DNA from: Johnsonella sp.
GTDB taxonomy: Bacteria > Bacillota > Clostridia > Lachnospirales > Lachnospiraceae
DNA length: 64,000 nucleotides
NCBI GenBank assembly: GCA_030529445.1
Contig: JAUMWW010000009.1
Span: 33,615 to 97,614, forward strand
Reading direction: 5' to 3'
A program made the translations under genes and the position numbers. This document shows, one piece after another, positions 17,411 through 27,036 of the stretch; the stretch's first letter is position 1; the number at the start of each line of letters is the position of its first letter. The notes beneath the pieces are model-generated. The model saw only the letters and a list, made by a program, of their open reading frames with translations, was not told the origin of the DNA and ran no database searches.

Positions 17411-18087
17411 GTACTCTCTTTCATACAAAACAATGCCTGAGGCCAGAATCCTTTCTGCCAATCCTTAAACCGAATCCTCGCAAGCCCTCCCCAGGTCAGA
17501 ACCTCCAGGTACTCCTCCCCCGCATCGTCACAAAGGAGCGCTCTTACGCTCATCCAGTGCAGCGCAAGATTCTGCCCGGAAACCTCCCCTCCCCCGATAT
17601 AAGATACTTTCGTATTAAAAAACCTTGTGCTTAACCCGATCAGGATAAAGAGAGGTCTTTCTTCGTTCAGATTCCCGATCAGCCAATTTCTTGTCTTTTC
17701 GTAGTTCTGACGGGGATAGCGTTTTTCAAAACGCAGACGAAGATTTTGCGTTTTTGCATATTTCTTGATTCCCCTGATCAATGCAAAGCTGTTCCAGATT
17801 CCAAAAGAAATTCCCAGGAAATAAAAGGGCTTGATAAAAAGGCTGAGCTTTTCCATAAAACGGATATACTCCTCCTTTCCCGTCTTTCCCTCATTCTTTT
17901 CATAAAGCCTTGAAAAATAAGGTTTTGCGGAGAGCTGAATAAAAATATTGGCTGCGGCGATAATGCCGCAGCCGCTTTTTTTCAGCCTCTCTTTGCCAAA
18001 CCAGCTCTGGTCTCCTCCCAAAAAAATCCTATCTTTATCGTAGATATACAGAGCTTTTCGATCCGAAAGTCCGGCGATCTCTCTCAT
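17407..18087 (-). CDS. Uncharacterised protein, possible papain-like cysteine peptidase fold
   Basis: I do not recognise this 226-residue protein with certainty. It begins with a GGDQSWFG...GCGIIAAANIF block (Gln27, Cys40), similar in layout to the oxyanion Gln and nucleophile Cys of papain-like and C39-like peptidases. Later come His177 (NLALHWMS) and LTWGG, which may correspond to the catalytic His and the NSWG-type segment. There is no clear signal peptide; one hydrophobic stretch lies near residues 83-105. The ATG at 18087 has AGGAG upstream, and 21 further upstream codons have no ribosome site. It follows apt by 66 bases and its stop overlaps the copA -35 element. Confidence 0.6.
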   Translation of the reverse strand: MREIAGLSDRKALYIYDKDRIFLGGDQSWFGKERLKKSGCGIIAAANIFIQLSAKPYFSRLYEKNEGKTGKEEYIRFMEKLSLFIKPFYFLGISFGIWNSFALIRGIKKYAKTQNLRLRFEKRYPRQNYEKTRNWLIGNLNEERPLFILIGLSTRFFNTKVSYIGGGEVSGQNLALHWMSVRALLCDDAGEEYLEVLTWGGLARIRFKDWQKGFWPQALFCMKEST

Positions 18088-18153
18088 TTTCTTTCTCCTG
18101 CGGGTATTTTCCCGCAAAACGGATTTTCCTCTTTTTTTAATGAGCGGCACTTT

Positions 18154-18678
18154 TTAATTTCCCTCATAGCTGATCAGCGAAGAAATATCATATCCCTGCA
18201 GCTTATCTCTGCCCTTTAAGCCTTTTAATTCGATGATAAAGCAAAGCTTGATCACCTCTCCTCCGAGCTTTTCGATCAGATCCACCATCGCTTTGGTCGT
18301 TCCCCCGGTAGCAATCAGATCATCCACGATCACCACTCTCTGACCGGGTCGTATCGCATCCTTATGCATCTCTATTACGGCGCTGCCGTACTCAAGATCG
18401 TACTCCATACTGATCGTCTCTCTCGGAAGCTTTCCTTTTTTCCTGACGGGGATAAATGCCTTGCGCTCTGCATAGGCAACCGGCACGCCGAAAATAAAGC
18501 CTCTCGACTCCGGTCCCACAATAAGATCATAGTCCAGCCCCTTAAGTTCTTCCCTGATCATATCCACGGCAAGAGTAAGACCTTCCGGATCTTGAAGTAT
18601 GCTCGTCACATCCCTAAAAATAATCCCCGGCTCCGGAAAATCCGGTATGCTTACGATATAATCTTCCAGTTTTTTCAT
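18154..18678 (-). CDS. apt: Adenine phosphoribosyltransferase
   Basis: This purine-salvage enzyme makes AMP from adenine and PRPP. The 174-residue length is typical. The PRPP-binding loop VVIVDDLIATGGTT is seen (about residues 111-124), as are the N-terminal PDFPEPGIIFRDVTSIL signature and GPESRGFIFG. It is preceded by GGGAGG. It follows glyA by 70 bases in the same direction, and the peptidase-like gene follows it. Confidence 0.97.
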   Translation of the reverse strand: MKKLEDYIVSIPDFPEPGIIFRDVTSILQDPEGLTLAVDMIREELKGLDYDLIVGPESRGFIFGVPVAYAERKAFIPVRKKGKLPRETISMEYDLEYGSAVIEMHKDAIRPGQRVVIVDDLIATGGTTKAMVDLIEKLGGEVIKLCFIIELKGLKGRDKLQGYDISSLISYEGN

Positions 18679-18748
18679 GATATTGCATTTCCTCCCAATA
18701 TTGATATAAATTTGCGAATGAATCTGAATCCTGAGGACCTTCTCTTTT

Positions 18749-20053
18749 TTATTCGTAAAGAGGATATTTTTTACAAAGCTTTTTCACCTCTTCTTTGATA
18801 TACTCCTTCTTTGCTTCAAAATCCGAAGCCATCAGCCATAAAAGAGCGGCAATCTCTTCCATCTCCGACTCGCCCATTCCTCTCGTGCTTACCGCGGGCG
18901 TGCCTAGTCTCACCCCGCTTGTCACAAAGGGGCTCAGCGGTTCGTTCGGAACCGTATTCTTATTGAGGGTAATGCTGACCTCGTCCCCTCTTTCCTGCAT
19001 ATCCTTTCCAGTTACCTCCATGCCCCTCAAATCCAGAAGCATCAAATGGTTGTCCGTTCCTCCCGAAACCAGATGAAAGCCTCGCTCTTGAAGACCTTTT
19101 GCCAGTGCAGAGGCATTGCGAAGGACCTGCTTTTGGTAAGCCTTAAAGCTTTCTTCCAGCGCTTCCTTGAAGCAGACCGCCTTTGCGGCGATCACATGCA
19201 TGAGCGGACCTCCCTGAATCCCCGGGAAAACCGCTTTGTTAAAGTTGAATTTCCGGTTGATTTCCTCATTGGAAAGAATCATTCCTCCCCTCGGGCCTCT
19301 CAGCGTCTTATGCGTCGTGGATGTTACCACATCCGCATAGGGGAAGGGTGAGGGATGCACTCCTGCGGCAACAAGACCGGCAATATGCGCCATATCCGCC
19401 ATCAGGTAAGCTCCCGCCTTATCTGCTATCTCGCGGAATCGCTTAAAATCAAGCGTCCGCGCATAGGCACTCGCACCTGCGATAATAATCTTGGGCTTTG
19501 CCTCCAGCGCCTTTCTTTCCACCTCGCCATAATCGATAAAGCCATCCTCGTTTACTCCGTAAAACACCGCATTAAAATACTTACCCGAGAAATTCACCTT
19601 AGAACCGTGGCTGAGATGGCCTCCGTGATTCAGATCCATTCCCAGCACCGTATCTCCCGCCTCCAGCATGGCAAAAAACACCGCCATATTCGCCTGTGCC
19701 CCCGAATGAGGCTGCACATTTGCATATTCACAGCCGAAGAGCTCTTTTGCCCTCTTCTGCGCAATTTCCTCCAAAACATCCACGGCTTCGCAGCCTCCGT
19801 AATAGCGCTTTCCGGGATAGCCCTCCGCATATTTATTGGTCAGCAAAGTCCCCATTGCAGTCATTACCGCGGGAGAAGCGATATTCTCCGAAGCGATGAG
19901 TTCGATATTTTCCCTTTGCCTTCTGCCTTCGAGGCGGATTGCGGATCCGACTTCCGGATCCGTTTTTTCAAGAAAATCTATAATATGATCAACCATTTTA
20001 CTCAACCTTTCTGTCTTTTCATCCATAAAGCGGACAAGCTTCTTCCCACGCAT
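18749..20053 (-). CDS. glyA: Serine hydroxymethyltransferase
   Basis: This PLP enzyme interconverts serine and glycine and loads one-carbon units on tetrahydrofolate. The family core is clear: [50 protein letters not shown], and the PLP-lysine segment [16 protein letters not shown] used the ATG at 20053 because AGGAG lies 8 bases upstream, giving 434 residues. A start at 19996 would give the common length of 415 and has only AAAGG, so the first 19 residues are uncertain. It lies downstream of recJ by about 61 bases. Confidence 0.93.
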   Translation of the reverse strand: MRGKKLVRFMDEKTERLSKMVDHIIDFLEKTDPEVGSAIRLEGRRQRENIELIASENIASPAVMTAMGTLLTNKYAEGYPGKRYYGGCEAVDVLEEIAQKRAKELFGCEYANVQPHSGAQANMAVFFAMLEAGDTVLGMDLNHGGHLSHGSKVNFSGKYFNAVFYGVNEDGFIDYGEVERKALEAKPKIIIAGASAYARTLDFKRFREIADKAGAYLMADMAHIAGLVAAGVHPSPFPYADVVTSTTHKTLRGPRGGMILSNEEINRKFNFNKAVFPGIQGGPLMHVIAAKAVCFKEALEESFKAYQKQVLRNASALAKGLQERGFHLVSGGTDNHLMLLDLRGMEVTGKDMQERGDEVSITLNKNTVPNEPLSPFVTSGVRLGTPAVSTRGMGESEMEEIAALLWLMASDFEAKKEYIKEEVKKLCKKYPLYE

Positions 20054-20114
20054 GAGCGAATCTCCTGCCCGATCAAGCTCTTTCTTTTCCATATGATCCG
20101 TCTCTGAGTATACC

Positions 20115-21830
20115 CTATTTTAAAGGGAATTTCCAGTACCTGATCACAATCTGGAGCGCTTTCCTTTCCATATAGGTATTGATCTCCGGATAATAGACAA
20201 TATCGATATATTTTTTGCCCTCCGCCTCTTTTAAGAATTCCTCCCCCTCGCAGAAGCAGATTCCCTCCATCACGAAGCCGTCGCTGTCTTTCAGCTTCAA
20301 TTTTACCGCTCTTTTTGCATTTCCCAGCACCCTGGCGCCGAGCAGTTCGATATCCTTTCTCGCAAATGCCGGTTTATGGTTGCCCTGTCCGAAGGGAGAG
20401 AGAGAATCAAGCTCCCTGATCAGCTCCTCCGATATGTAGGAGAAGGGCATCGCCGCATCGATCCAGATTTTTTCTACAAAATCCTCTGCGGAAAGCTTTG
20501 CATTTTCATTCAGGCAGCGCCTGAAATTCTCAAGATCTTTCGGATGCAGTGTCAGCCCCGCCGCCATAGGATGCCCTCCGTATCGGATTAAAAAACGCTC
20601 CGCCGCGCAAAGCTCCTGAAACATATGATAGGATTCTATGGATCTTCCCGATCCCTTAAGTAAGCCCTCTTTCGTATCCGTCATTAAAAAGCAGGGCTTC
20701 CGGTATTTTTCCTTTATCCTTCCGGCGATGATGCCTGCCAAAGACTCATGACAGTCTTTCAGATAAATCACCAATACCTTGTCTTCTGCCGCTTCCCTCT
20801 CAACCGTCTCAATCGCCTTTTGTACATTCTCTGCGGTAAGCAGCTTTCTCTTATCGTTGAGCTCCTTGAGCCTTGCCGCCATTTTCCCCGCCCTGTCCTC
20901 ATCCTCCTCCAAAAAAAGCTCGAGGGCAAGCTTTGCGCTTTCCAGCCTGCCGCTTGCATTGATGCAGGGTCCGAGAATAAAGCCGATATGATATGCTCCG
21001 ATCTGCTTTCCTTCCAGCTCGCATGCGCGGATCAGGCATCTGAGCCCCCTGTTTTCGGTATGCATGATACGGCTCAGGCTATGCCTTACCAATATCCTGT
21101 TTTCATCCAAAAGCGGCATAACATCCCCCACGGTCGCAATCGCCGCAAAATCGGCAAGAGAAGAAAGCGCTTCACCGGATAGCCCCATCTCCTCAGATAA
21201 GAGCCGGGAAAGCTTATAGGCGATCATTGCGCCGCATACCTCCTTATACGGATAGGGGCAGTTTTCCTGCTTCGGGTCTATCACAATATCCGCGGGCGGA
21301 ATCCGATCCTTGCCCTCCTCCTGAAAGACCTCGTGATGGTCGCTGACGATGGTATGTATCCCCAGCTCATTTGCCCGTTCTATCGCTTCAAATGCGGCGA
21401 TCCCGTTATCACAGGTCAGGATTGTATCCACCCGATCCCGATATGCCGCCTCGACGATATCCCGATTTATTCCGTATCCGTCCCTGATTCTGTCCGGAAT
21501 CTCATAATCCGCCTTTGCGCCGAGACTTCTTAAAACAGTGAGGTAAATATATACGGAGCAGACTCCGTCTATATCATAATCTCCCACCACTCTTATTTTT
21601 TTTCCCTCTTTAATTTTTTGAGCAAGCATTGCCGCCGCCTCCTTCGCCCCCCTGAGCAGAGAGGGAGAGTGCAGCTCTTCCATTCCGGCATGTAAAAAAC
21701 TTCCTATCTCCTCCTCCTTGATCCCTCTGTTGATCAGGATCCTCGCCGTAAGAGGAAAAATCAAAAAACGGGCAGAAATTTTTTCAAAATCTGCCCTCTT
21801 CGTGTATAAAATCCATCTGCTATCCGCCAT
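20115..21830 (-). CDS. recJ: Single-stranded-DNA-specific exonuclease RecJ
   Basis: This DHH-family 5'-3' exonuclease acts in recombination and repair. The 571-residue protein has the family motifs [27 protein letters not shown] and, later, [11 protein letters not shown] of the DHHA1 domain, followed by an OB-like segment. The size matches the common form. The ATG lies directly after the stop of the barstar-like gene, so translation is likely coupled. Confidence 0.95.
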   Translation of the reverse strand: MADSRWILYTKRADFEKISARFLIFPLTARILINRGIKEEEIGSFLHAGMEELHSPSLLRGAKEAAAMLAQKIKEGKKIRVVGDYDIDGVCSVYIYLTVLRSLGAKADYEIPDRIRDGYGINRDIVEAAYRDRVDTILTCDNGIAAFEAIERANELGIHTIVSDHHEVFQEEGKDRIPPADIVIDPKQENCPYPYKEVCGAMIAYKLSRLLSEEMGLSGEALSSLADFAAIATVGDVMPLLDENRILVRHSLSRIMHTENRGLRCLIRACELEGKQIGAYHIGFILGPCINASGRLESAKLALELFLEEDEDRAGKMAARLKELNDKRKLLTAENVQKAIETVEREAAEDKVLVIYLKDCHESLAGIIAGRIKEKYRKPCFLMTDTKEGLLKGSGRSIESYHMFQELCAAERFLIRYGGHPMAAGLTLHPKDLENFRRCLNENAKLSAEDFVEKIWIDAAMPFSYISEELIRELDSLSPFGQGNHKPAFARKDIELLGARVLGNAKRAVKLKLKDSDGFVMEGICFCEGEEFLKEAEGKKYIDIVYYPEINTYMERKALQIVIRYWKFPLK

Positions 21831-22121
21831 TTAAGATAAAAAACCGTCCTTCCCGAGATTACATATCAATACGGCAAGATTGTCCTTCTCGTATTCCGCC
21901 TCATTAAACACCCGGATAAAACCTCGGATAAATGCATCCTTCCCGCTTTCTTCCCCAAGTATGAGAGCTATGCAGGTCTCTTCTCTGATATCCGTGAGCA
22001 TATCATAGAGTGCATCTAAATTTTTCCCGTAATATTGTGGAAAATCCATCTTTTGAGCGATATATTCATGGATCTGATCCGGTTTTGTATATTTCCGTAT
22101 ATCAAGAATTATCTTTTTCAA
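21831..22121 (-). CDS. Barstar-family ribonuclease inhibitor
   Basis: The 96-residue protein is the cytoplasmic inhibitor partner of barnase-type ribonucleases. The binding helix of barstar is preserved in FPQYYGKNLDALYD: Tyr30, Asp36 and Asp40 correspond to barstar Tyr29, Asp35 and Asp39, which plug the ribonuclease active site. The start is TTG at 22121, preceded by GAGGG with a short spacer; no ATG start is available upstream. It follows the barnase-like gene by 44 bases on the same strand, so the pair looks like a toxin-inhibitor unit. recJ starts immediately after its stop. Confidence 0.88.
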   Translation of the reverse strand: MKKIILDIRKYTKPDQIHEYIAQKMDFPQYYGKNLDALYDMLTDIREETCIALILGEESGKDAFIRGFIRVFNEAEYEKDNLAVLICNLGKDGFLS

Positions 22122-22165
22122 ATGCTTCCCTCTGTTTCCCCTATGTTATATTTTCCCGCTCCATA

Positions 22166-22918
22166 TCAATAAAGCTGTTCAAAGCTGTTATAATGATCTT
22201 CGGTGTAAAAGACCAGACCGTCGTTGGAATATACGATTCTCTTTGCGTTCCTGAAACCGCCGGTATAATCGATATCACATTCGTAATACTTTCTGCCGTT
22301 TGCTTCGGGCAGCTTTCCCTCGTAATTGCCGAAATGCCCTCCCCCTATGCTCATTCCCGGGAGCACCATATCGAGATTGCCCTCTTTCGAGTTCCAGCCC
22401 TGCTCCTCCGCCTGCTTCTTTGTGATATAGTTGCTCGGCAGCTTATTGTACTCATGAATATAGAGCGCCACCTCTTCCTTGCTGATATAGTTTCCGTCTT
22501 CCTTAACCGCAAAAAGCGCGGTCGTATCGATCTCAACCTCTATGGACTCCATATCCGCAATATTGACATGGGGTTCGTCCTCCTTCAGAGAAGGAGAAGC
22601 ATCGGAAAAGAGCAGAGTCTCGTCAATGCTCTCCCCCGCCATCACGGCAGTCAGCGCTTCCTTGCTTAGCGGTGCCTCATGATCTTTATCTTCCTGTTTT
22701 GCGCTCTCCCCGGACATCGCCTCATCCGAAGCCTTTTCTTCCTGTTCCTCTGCGGAAATACTGCTGATTCCGAAGGAAGAGCTTGAAATATTTTTATTCG
22801 AAGCATTTCGGTACGAACAAGCGCCCAAAATGAACATAAGTACAAGCAGAGTTACCGGCTGCCACCAAAGCAGCTTCTCCATAATCGTTTTCCATCTTTT
22901 ATTATTTTTTCTATACAT
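22166..22918 (-). CDS. Barnase-type ribonuclease with lipoprotein signal
   Basis: The C-terminal part (about residues 143-250) matches barnase: HEYNKLPSNYITKKQAEEQGW, PGMSIGGGHFGNYEGKLP and a final catalytic block. The catalytic residues Glu73, Arg83, Arg87 and His102 of barnase correspond to Glu213, Arg223, Arg227 and His242. The N terminus has a membrane stretch and lipobox (LGAC, Cys34), followed by a Ser/Glu-rich linker of about 100 residues. It is therefore probably an exported lipoprotein and not a freely secreted enzyme. The inhibitor gene follows directly. GGAGG lies 11 bases before the ATG. A role in nutrition or competition is possible. Confidence 0.88.
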   Translation of the reverse strand: MYRKNNKRWKTIMEKLLWWQPVTLLVLMFILGACSYRNASNKNISSSSFGISSISAEEQEEKASDEAMSGESAKQEDKDHEAPLSKEALTAVMAGESIDETLLFSDASPSLKEDEPHVNIADMESIEVEIDTTALFAVKEDGNYISKEEVALYIHEYNKLPSNYITKKQAEEQGWNSKEGNLDMVLPGMSIGGGHFGNYEGKLPEANGRKYYECDIDYTGGFRNAKRIVYSNDGLVFYTEDHYNSFEQLY

Positions 22919-22997
22919 AACTAAAACTGCCTCCGTATATAGAAACCCATTGCCGTATTGCCGATGTCATCCCATATGCCGTCTTACTTCTTCGCTT

Positions 22998-23031
22998 TTG
23001 TTCAGTATAACAAATTCCCGTAATATTTCAA
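22998..23031 (-). promoter_or_regulatory. Promoter of the barnase-barstar genes with an operator-like dyad
   Basis: On the minus strand TTGAAA (23031-23026) and TATACT (23009-23004) are separated by 16 bases. A symmetric TTGTT-N6-AACAA element (22998-23013) covers the -10 hexamer. The dyad may bind a regulator; none is adjacent. Confidence 0.5.
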
Positions 23032-23082
23032 CTATATTTCGTAATAAAATTTTCATAAATTTTCCGGGGAAAATGAGCCTTT

Positions 23083-24102
23083 TTATGGCAGGGGATAATG
23101 ACAGGCAAGCTGCCTCCCATCAATTTCTCTCATCTGCGGCTCTTCTCTCCTGCATAATTCGGTCGCATATCTGCATCTCGTGTGAAATCTGCAACCCGAA
23201 GGGGGCGCAATCGGACTGGGCATCTCCCCCGCCGCCTCGATCTGATCAAGATTTCTGCATTTCGGATCAGGCTTCGGTATCGAATCCAAAAGAAGCTTGG
23301 TATAGGGATGCTTCGGGCGTCTGTAAATGCTCTCGGTATCCCCTATCTCACAGATCCTGCCCAAAAACATGACACAGACCCTGTCCGCAATAAAATGTAC
23401 TGCGGAAAGATCATGGGAAATAAATAAATATGCCTGACCGTATTCTTTCTGAATATCTTTTAAAAGATTTAAAATCTGAGACTGTATCGATACGTCCAGC
23501 GCGGAAACCGGTTCATCGCAGACAATCAGCTCCGGTCTTAAGGCGATCGCTCTCGCGATTCCGATTCTCTGCCTCTGTCCTCCGGAAAACTGATGCGGAT
23601 AGCGATTCAGAAACTCGGGAGAGATTCCGACCTGGCGCATCAGCTCGAGCACTCTTTCCTTCAGTTCTTTTTCTTCAAGCCCCTTATGATGCGTGATAAT
23701 GGGTTCGGCTATGATGTTTTTAATATTCATTCTGGGGTTGAGCGAGGCATAGGGATCCTGAAAAATGATCTGCATCTGCTTCCTGACCGCAAGCCTCTCC
23801 TCCCCCTTCAGCCCCGCGATATTCTTTCCCCGATAAAAAACCGCTCCTCTGTCGGCTTCCAAGAGCCCGATCACGCTTCTTCCCAAAGTGCTCTTCCCGC
23901 AGCCGGATTCTCCGACAAGCGCAAGCGTCTCTCCCTGATAAACAAAAAAACTGACGCCGGAAACGGCATGCACCTTTTTTTTGCTTCCCTTGATCGGAAA
24001 CTCCTTATGGAGATTGTTCACCTCGATCAGGATTTTTTTTTCATGATCCGGTATTTTTTCCTTCCCCCCGAAAGTCCCCCTTTCGCGGCTTTGATTACTC
24101 AA
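23083..24102 (-). CDS. oppF: Oligopeptide ABC transporter ATP-binding protein OppF
   Basis: One of two ATPases driving peptide import. Walker A (GESGCGKSTLG), signature LSGGQ-like (QFSGGQRQRIGIARA) and Walker B (LIVCDEPVSALDVS) are present, with the C-terminal oligopeptide-type cysteine motif (CRFHTRCRYATELC). I chose TTG at 24102 because AAGGAGG lies 9 bases upstream. An in-frame ATG at 24123 lies upstream of that site and has no ribosome site of its own. The start overlaps the OppD end by 8 bases. Confidence 0.93.
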   Translation of the reverse strand: MSNQSRERGTFGGKEKIPDHEKKILIEVNNLHKEFPIKGSKKKVHAVSGVSFFVYQGETLALVGESGCGKSTLGRSVIGLLEADRGAVFYRGKNIAGLKGEERLAVRKQMQIIFQDPYASLNPRMNIKNIIAEPIITHHKGLEEKELKERVLELMRQVGISPEFLNRYPHQFSGGQRQRIGIARAIALRPELIVCDEPVSALDVSIQSQILNLLKDIQKEYGQAYLFISHDLSAVHFIADRVCVMFLGRICEIGDTESIYRRPKHPYTKLLLDSIPKPDPKCRNLDQIEAAGEMPSPIAPPSGCRFHTRCRYATELCRREEPQMREIDGRQLACHYPLP

Positions 24103-25096
24103 CTGAAACTCCCTCCTTCTCATAGCAAAAGCATCTTACTTTATGCGGGGATTTTCCTTCCTCCCCCTCATGGCAATAGAGCTTCGGTCTTTCCCGCCGG
24201 CAGCGCTCCTCCGCTTTTTCGCAGCGATTGCAGAAGCTGCATCCCTTCGGCAGCTTTAAAAGATTCGGCACGCTTCCCTCTATCGTATAAAGCCTGCCCG
24301 GCTTTTCCTCCAGACTCGGTATGGAGCGAAGCAGCCCCTGCGTATAAGGATGGGAGGTATTTTCAAAGAGCTCGAAGACATCCGCCTGCTCCATGATCTT
24401 GCCCGCATACATCACATAAACATAATCGCAGACCTGCGCCACCACACCCATATTATGGGTGATCAGGATGATCGAGGTCTTCGCCTCATCACAGAGCCTT
24501 CTCATCAGCTTCAAAATCTGCGCCTCTATCGTCACATCCAGCGCCGTCGTCGGCTCATCCGCGATCAGCACCTTCGGTCTGCAAACCATCGCCATGCCGA
24601 TCATCACCCTCTGGCGCAGACCTCCGGAAAGTTGATGCGGATAGGAATGATATCTTTTTTCGGGCTCCGGAATGCCAACCTCCGCGAAAATTTCTATCAC
24701 TCTTTTTTTCGCCTCTGACCTGCTTAGCTTTTGGTGGAGAAGAATGGCTTCTCTGACCTGTCTTCCGACCGTGAGCACCGGATTGAGGGAGGTCATCGGC
24801 TCCTGAAAAATCATCGATATTTCATTGCCCCTGATCCTGCTCATCTCTTTTTTCTTCATGCCGCAGAGCTCGGTATCTCCGAGCATAATGCTTCCTTCCA
24901 CGATCTTGCCGGGAAACTTCAAAAGCCCCATGATGCTCATCGCCGTCATGGATTTTCCGCAGCCGGATTCTCCGACTATTCCTATAATTTTCCCCTCTTC
25001 CACATCGATGCTCACTCCGTCCACCGCGGGCACCTCTCCCTGCAAGGTATAAAAATAGGATTTGAGATTTTTAATTTCAAGTACGTTTTTATTCAT
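24095..25096 (-). CDS. oppD: Oligopeptide ABC transporter ATP-binding protein OppD
   Basis: This second ATPase of the peptide importer has Walker A (GESGCGKSMT), signature LSGGLRQRVMIGMA, Walker B (LIADEPTTALDVT) and the C-terminal cysteine cluster CSFCNRCEKAEERC, which in this family can hold an iron-sulfur cluster. At 333 residues it is normal length. It lies 10 bases after oppC and overlaps oppF. Confidence 0.94.
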   Translation of the reverse strand: MNKNVLEIKNLKSYFYTLQGEVPAVDGVSIDVEEGKIIGIVGESGCGKSMTAMSIMGLLKFPGKIVEGSIMLGDTELCGMKKKEMSRIRGNEISMIFQEPMTSLNPVLTVGRQVREAILLHQKLSRSEAKKRVIEIFAEVGIPEPEKRYHSYPHQLSGGLRQRVMIGMAMVCRPKVLIADEPTTALDVTIEAQILKLMRRLCDEAKTSIILITHNMGVVAQVCDYVYVMYAGKIMEQADVFELFENTSHPYTQGLLRSIPSLEEKPGRLYTIEGSVPNLLKLPKGCSFCNRCEKAEERCRRERPKLYCHEGEEGKSPHKVRCFCYEKEGVSVE

Positions 25097-25106
25097 TCCG
25101 TCTTCC

Positions 25107-26009
25107 TTACTGCTCTTTCATATAGGGATCCAAGGCATCCCTGAGTCCGTCTCCCAAAAAATTAAATGCGAGCACAATGATCATAATCGCCATGCTCGGC
25201 GCGATCACAAGCCAGGGCTGGGTAAACAGGTATTTCTTCGCGGTCACGACCAATAATCCCCAGCTCGCACTCGGCGGCTGCGCTCCGACTCCGAGAAAGC
25301 TCAGAGAGGATTCCGCCAGAATCGCGGAGGGAATGCCCAGTGTAAACAGGACGATCAGCGAGGGAGCACAGTTCGGGAGGATATGCCTGATCAGTATCTT
25401 AAGATCATGCACTCCCATGCTCCTTGCCGCCTCCACATATTCCTTTTCCTTCAGCGAAAGCGTCTCCGCCCTCACGACTCTTGCCGTTCCCGCCCAATTC
25501 ACGAGAGAAAGCGCCACAAAAATATTGACGATGCCTCCTCCTCTGATATACATTACAACCATCGCAAGCAGCAGAGAAGGAAAGGCGAGCATGATATCCG
25601 CCAAACGCATAATCAGGAAATCCGCCTTGTTTCCGTAATACCCGGCAAGCAGACCGAGCGCGGTTCCGATCAGCATCGATATCGCCGTGGGCAGTATCCC
25701 GATCAGCAGGGAAATCCGCGAACCGTAGATAATTCTGGAAAGCATATCCCGCCCGAGGTGATCCGTACCGAAGGGATGGAGCAGAGAAGGAGAAGCCAGC
25801 TTATCCCGCAGACTCTGCGCATAGGGATCGTAAGGAGCCGCAAGCGGCGCCCCGACAGCCAAAAGAATCATCAGCAGAATGAGGAGGGAAGAAAAGACGG
25901 CAAGCTTATTTCTTCTGTACATTCTTGCTATCTTATCCCCTATATGATCGCTTTCAAAAACAATCTCCTCTCTCTGCTCATTTCTTATTTCATCGGATGT
26001 TTTCTGCAT
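25107..26009 (-). CDS. oppC: Oligopeptide ABC transporter permease OppC
   Basis: The 300-residue permease has a cytoplasmic N-terminal segment, six membrane helices and the EAA loop (EYVEAARSMGVHDLKILIRHILPN). The start at 26009 lies just after the oppB stop, as TAA then ATG; a longer frame from 26063 would overlap oppB by many bases and lacks a good ribosome site. It partners with OppB to form the membrane pore. Confidence 0.93.
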   Translation of the reverse strand: MQKTSDEIRNEQREEIVFESDHIGDKIARMYRRNKLAVFSSLLILLMILLAVGAPLAAPYDPYAQSLRDKLASPSLLHPFGTDHLGRDMLSRIIYGSRISLLIGILPTAISMLIGTALGLLAGYYGNKADFLIMRLADIMLAFPSLLLAMVVMYIRGGGIVNIFVALSLVNWAGTARVVRAETLSLKEKEYVEAARSMGVHDLKILIRHILPNCAPSLIVLFTLGIPSAILAESSLSFLGVGAQPPSASWGLLVVTAKKYLFTQPWLVIAPSMAIMIIVLAFNFLGDGLRDALDPYMKEQ

Positions 26010-26010
26010 A

Positions 26011-26934
26011 TTAAGCGCCCTTTCTGATTCTCGGATCGAGTACGGAATAGAGTAAATCCGCAATGAGGTTGCCGAAAATTACAAGCAATGTTGTAAATAC
26101 AACCGTCCCCTGCAAAAGCGGCATATCCCGGCTCTCTATCGCATTGACCGCAAGCCTTCCTATTCCCGGGATTCCGAAAATACTCTCCGTAATCACCGCA
26201 CCGGAAAGCATGGAAGAGATCTGCAAAGCCATCATCGTAACAACGGGCAGCATCGCATTTTTCAAGGCATGCCCCGCCATTACCCCGAACTCCCTGAGCC
26301 CCTTCGCTCTTGCGGTTCGAATATAATCCTCCTGCATCACTTCAAGCAGGTTTGATCTTGTCATTCTTGCAATGCTCCCTGCCGAGTTCCAACCCAGCAC
26401 GATTGCCGGAAGCACCATCTCGATCGGTCGTTCAAATCCCGAGGTCGGAAATATCTTAAATTTATAGGAAAAGCTGTATTGTAAAATCAATGCGATCATA
26501 AATACCGGCATGCTCACTCCCATCAGAGCAACTCCCATAAAAAGCCTGTCCAAAAGCTTGTTCTGCTTCACCGCCGCGATAATTCCGGCGCTGATTCCGA
26601 TCAGCCATGCCACCAGAGCGGCACAGACGGAAAGCTTCAAGGTATGGGGAAAAGCCTGCAATATAATCTTGCCGACCTTTTCATTCAGCTTATAGCTCGT
26701 TCCGAAATCTCCCCTCGCCGCATTGGAAATATACCGCAGAAACTGGATATATAAGGGGCGGTCCAGCCCCATCTCTCTACTGATCTTATCTATAATTTCC
26801 TGATTGACGTGTTCTCCCATCATCGTAACCACGGGATCCCCCGGTATTACTCTAAGCATGATAAAGATAAGAAGTACCACTCCGATCAAAACCGGAATCG
26901 ATATCAGTACTCTCTTTGCAATATTCTTCAACAT
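26011..26934 (-). CDS. oppB: Oligopeptide ABC transporter permease OppB
   Basis: The 307-residue permease has a first membrane helix at the start, six helices in total, and the EAA loop (DYIRTARAKGLREFGVMAGHALKN). I chose the ATG at 26934 as it begins the normal OppB N terminus (MLKNIAKRVL); a start 31 codons upstream would run into the intergenic hairpin. The ribosome site is weak (GAGG). The gene lies 102 bases after oppA, with a hairpin between. Confidence 0.92.
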   Translation of the reverse strand: MLKNIAKRVLISIPVLIGVVLLIFIMLRVIPGDPVVTMMGEHVNQEIIDKISREMGLDRPLYIQFLRYISNAARGDFGTSYKLNEKVGKIILQAFPHTLKLSVCAALVAWLIGISAGIIAAVKQNKLLDRLFMGVALMGVSMPVFMIALILQYSFSYKFKIFPTSGFERPIEMVLPAIVLGWNSAGSIARMTRSNLLEVMQEDYIRTARAKGLREFGVMAGHALKNAMLPVVTMMALQISSMLSGAVITESIFGIPGIGRLAVNAIESRDMPLLQGTVVFTTLLVIFGNLIADLLYSVLDPRIRKGA

Positions 26935-26960
26935 ATCCGCCTCTTTGATTTCGCTTTGTA

Positions 26961-27001
26961 ATAAAATAAATGCTGCCGGATATAATATACCCCGCAGCAT
27001 T
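26961..27001 (-). terminator. Hairpin with T-rich tail between oppA and oppB
   Basis: AATGCTGC (26969-26976) pairs with GCAGCATT (26994-27001). On the minus strand it is followed by ATTTATTTTATT. It probably stops part of the transcripts after oppA, which would let the binding protein be made in excess over the membrane parts. A possible TTGCTT-17-TATAAT promoter overlaps the same gap. Confidence 0.6.
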
Positions 27002-27036
27002 ATACTATAAAAATTACCCGCAAGCAAATACTAAGA

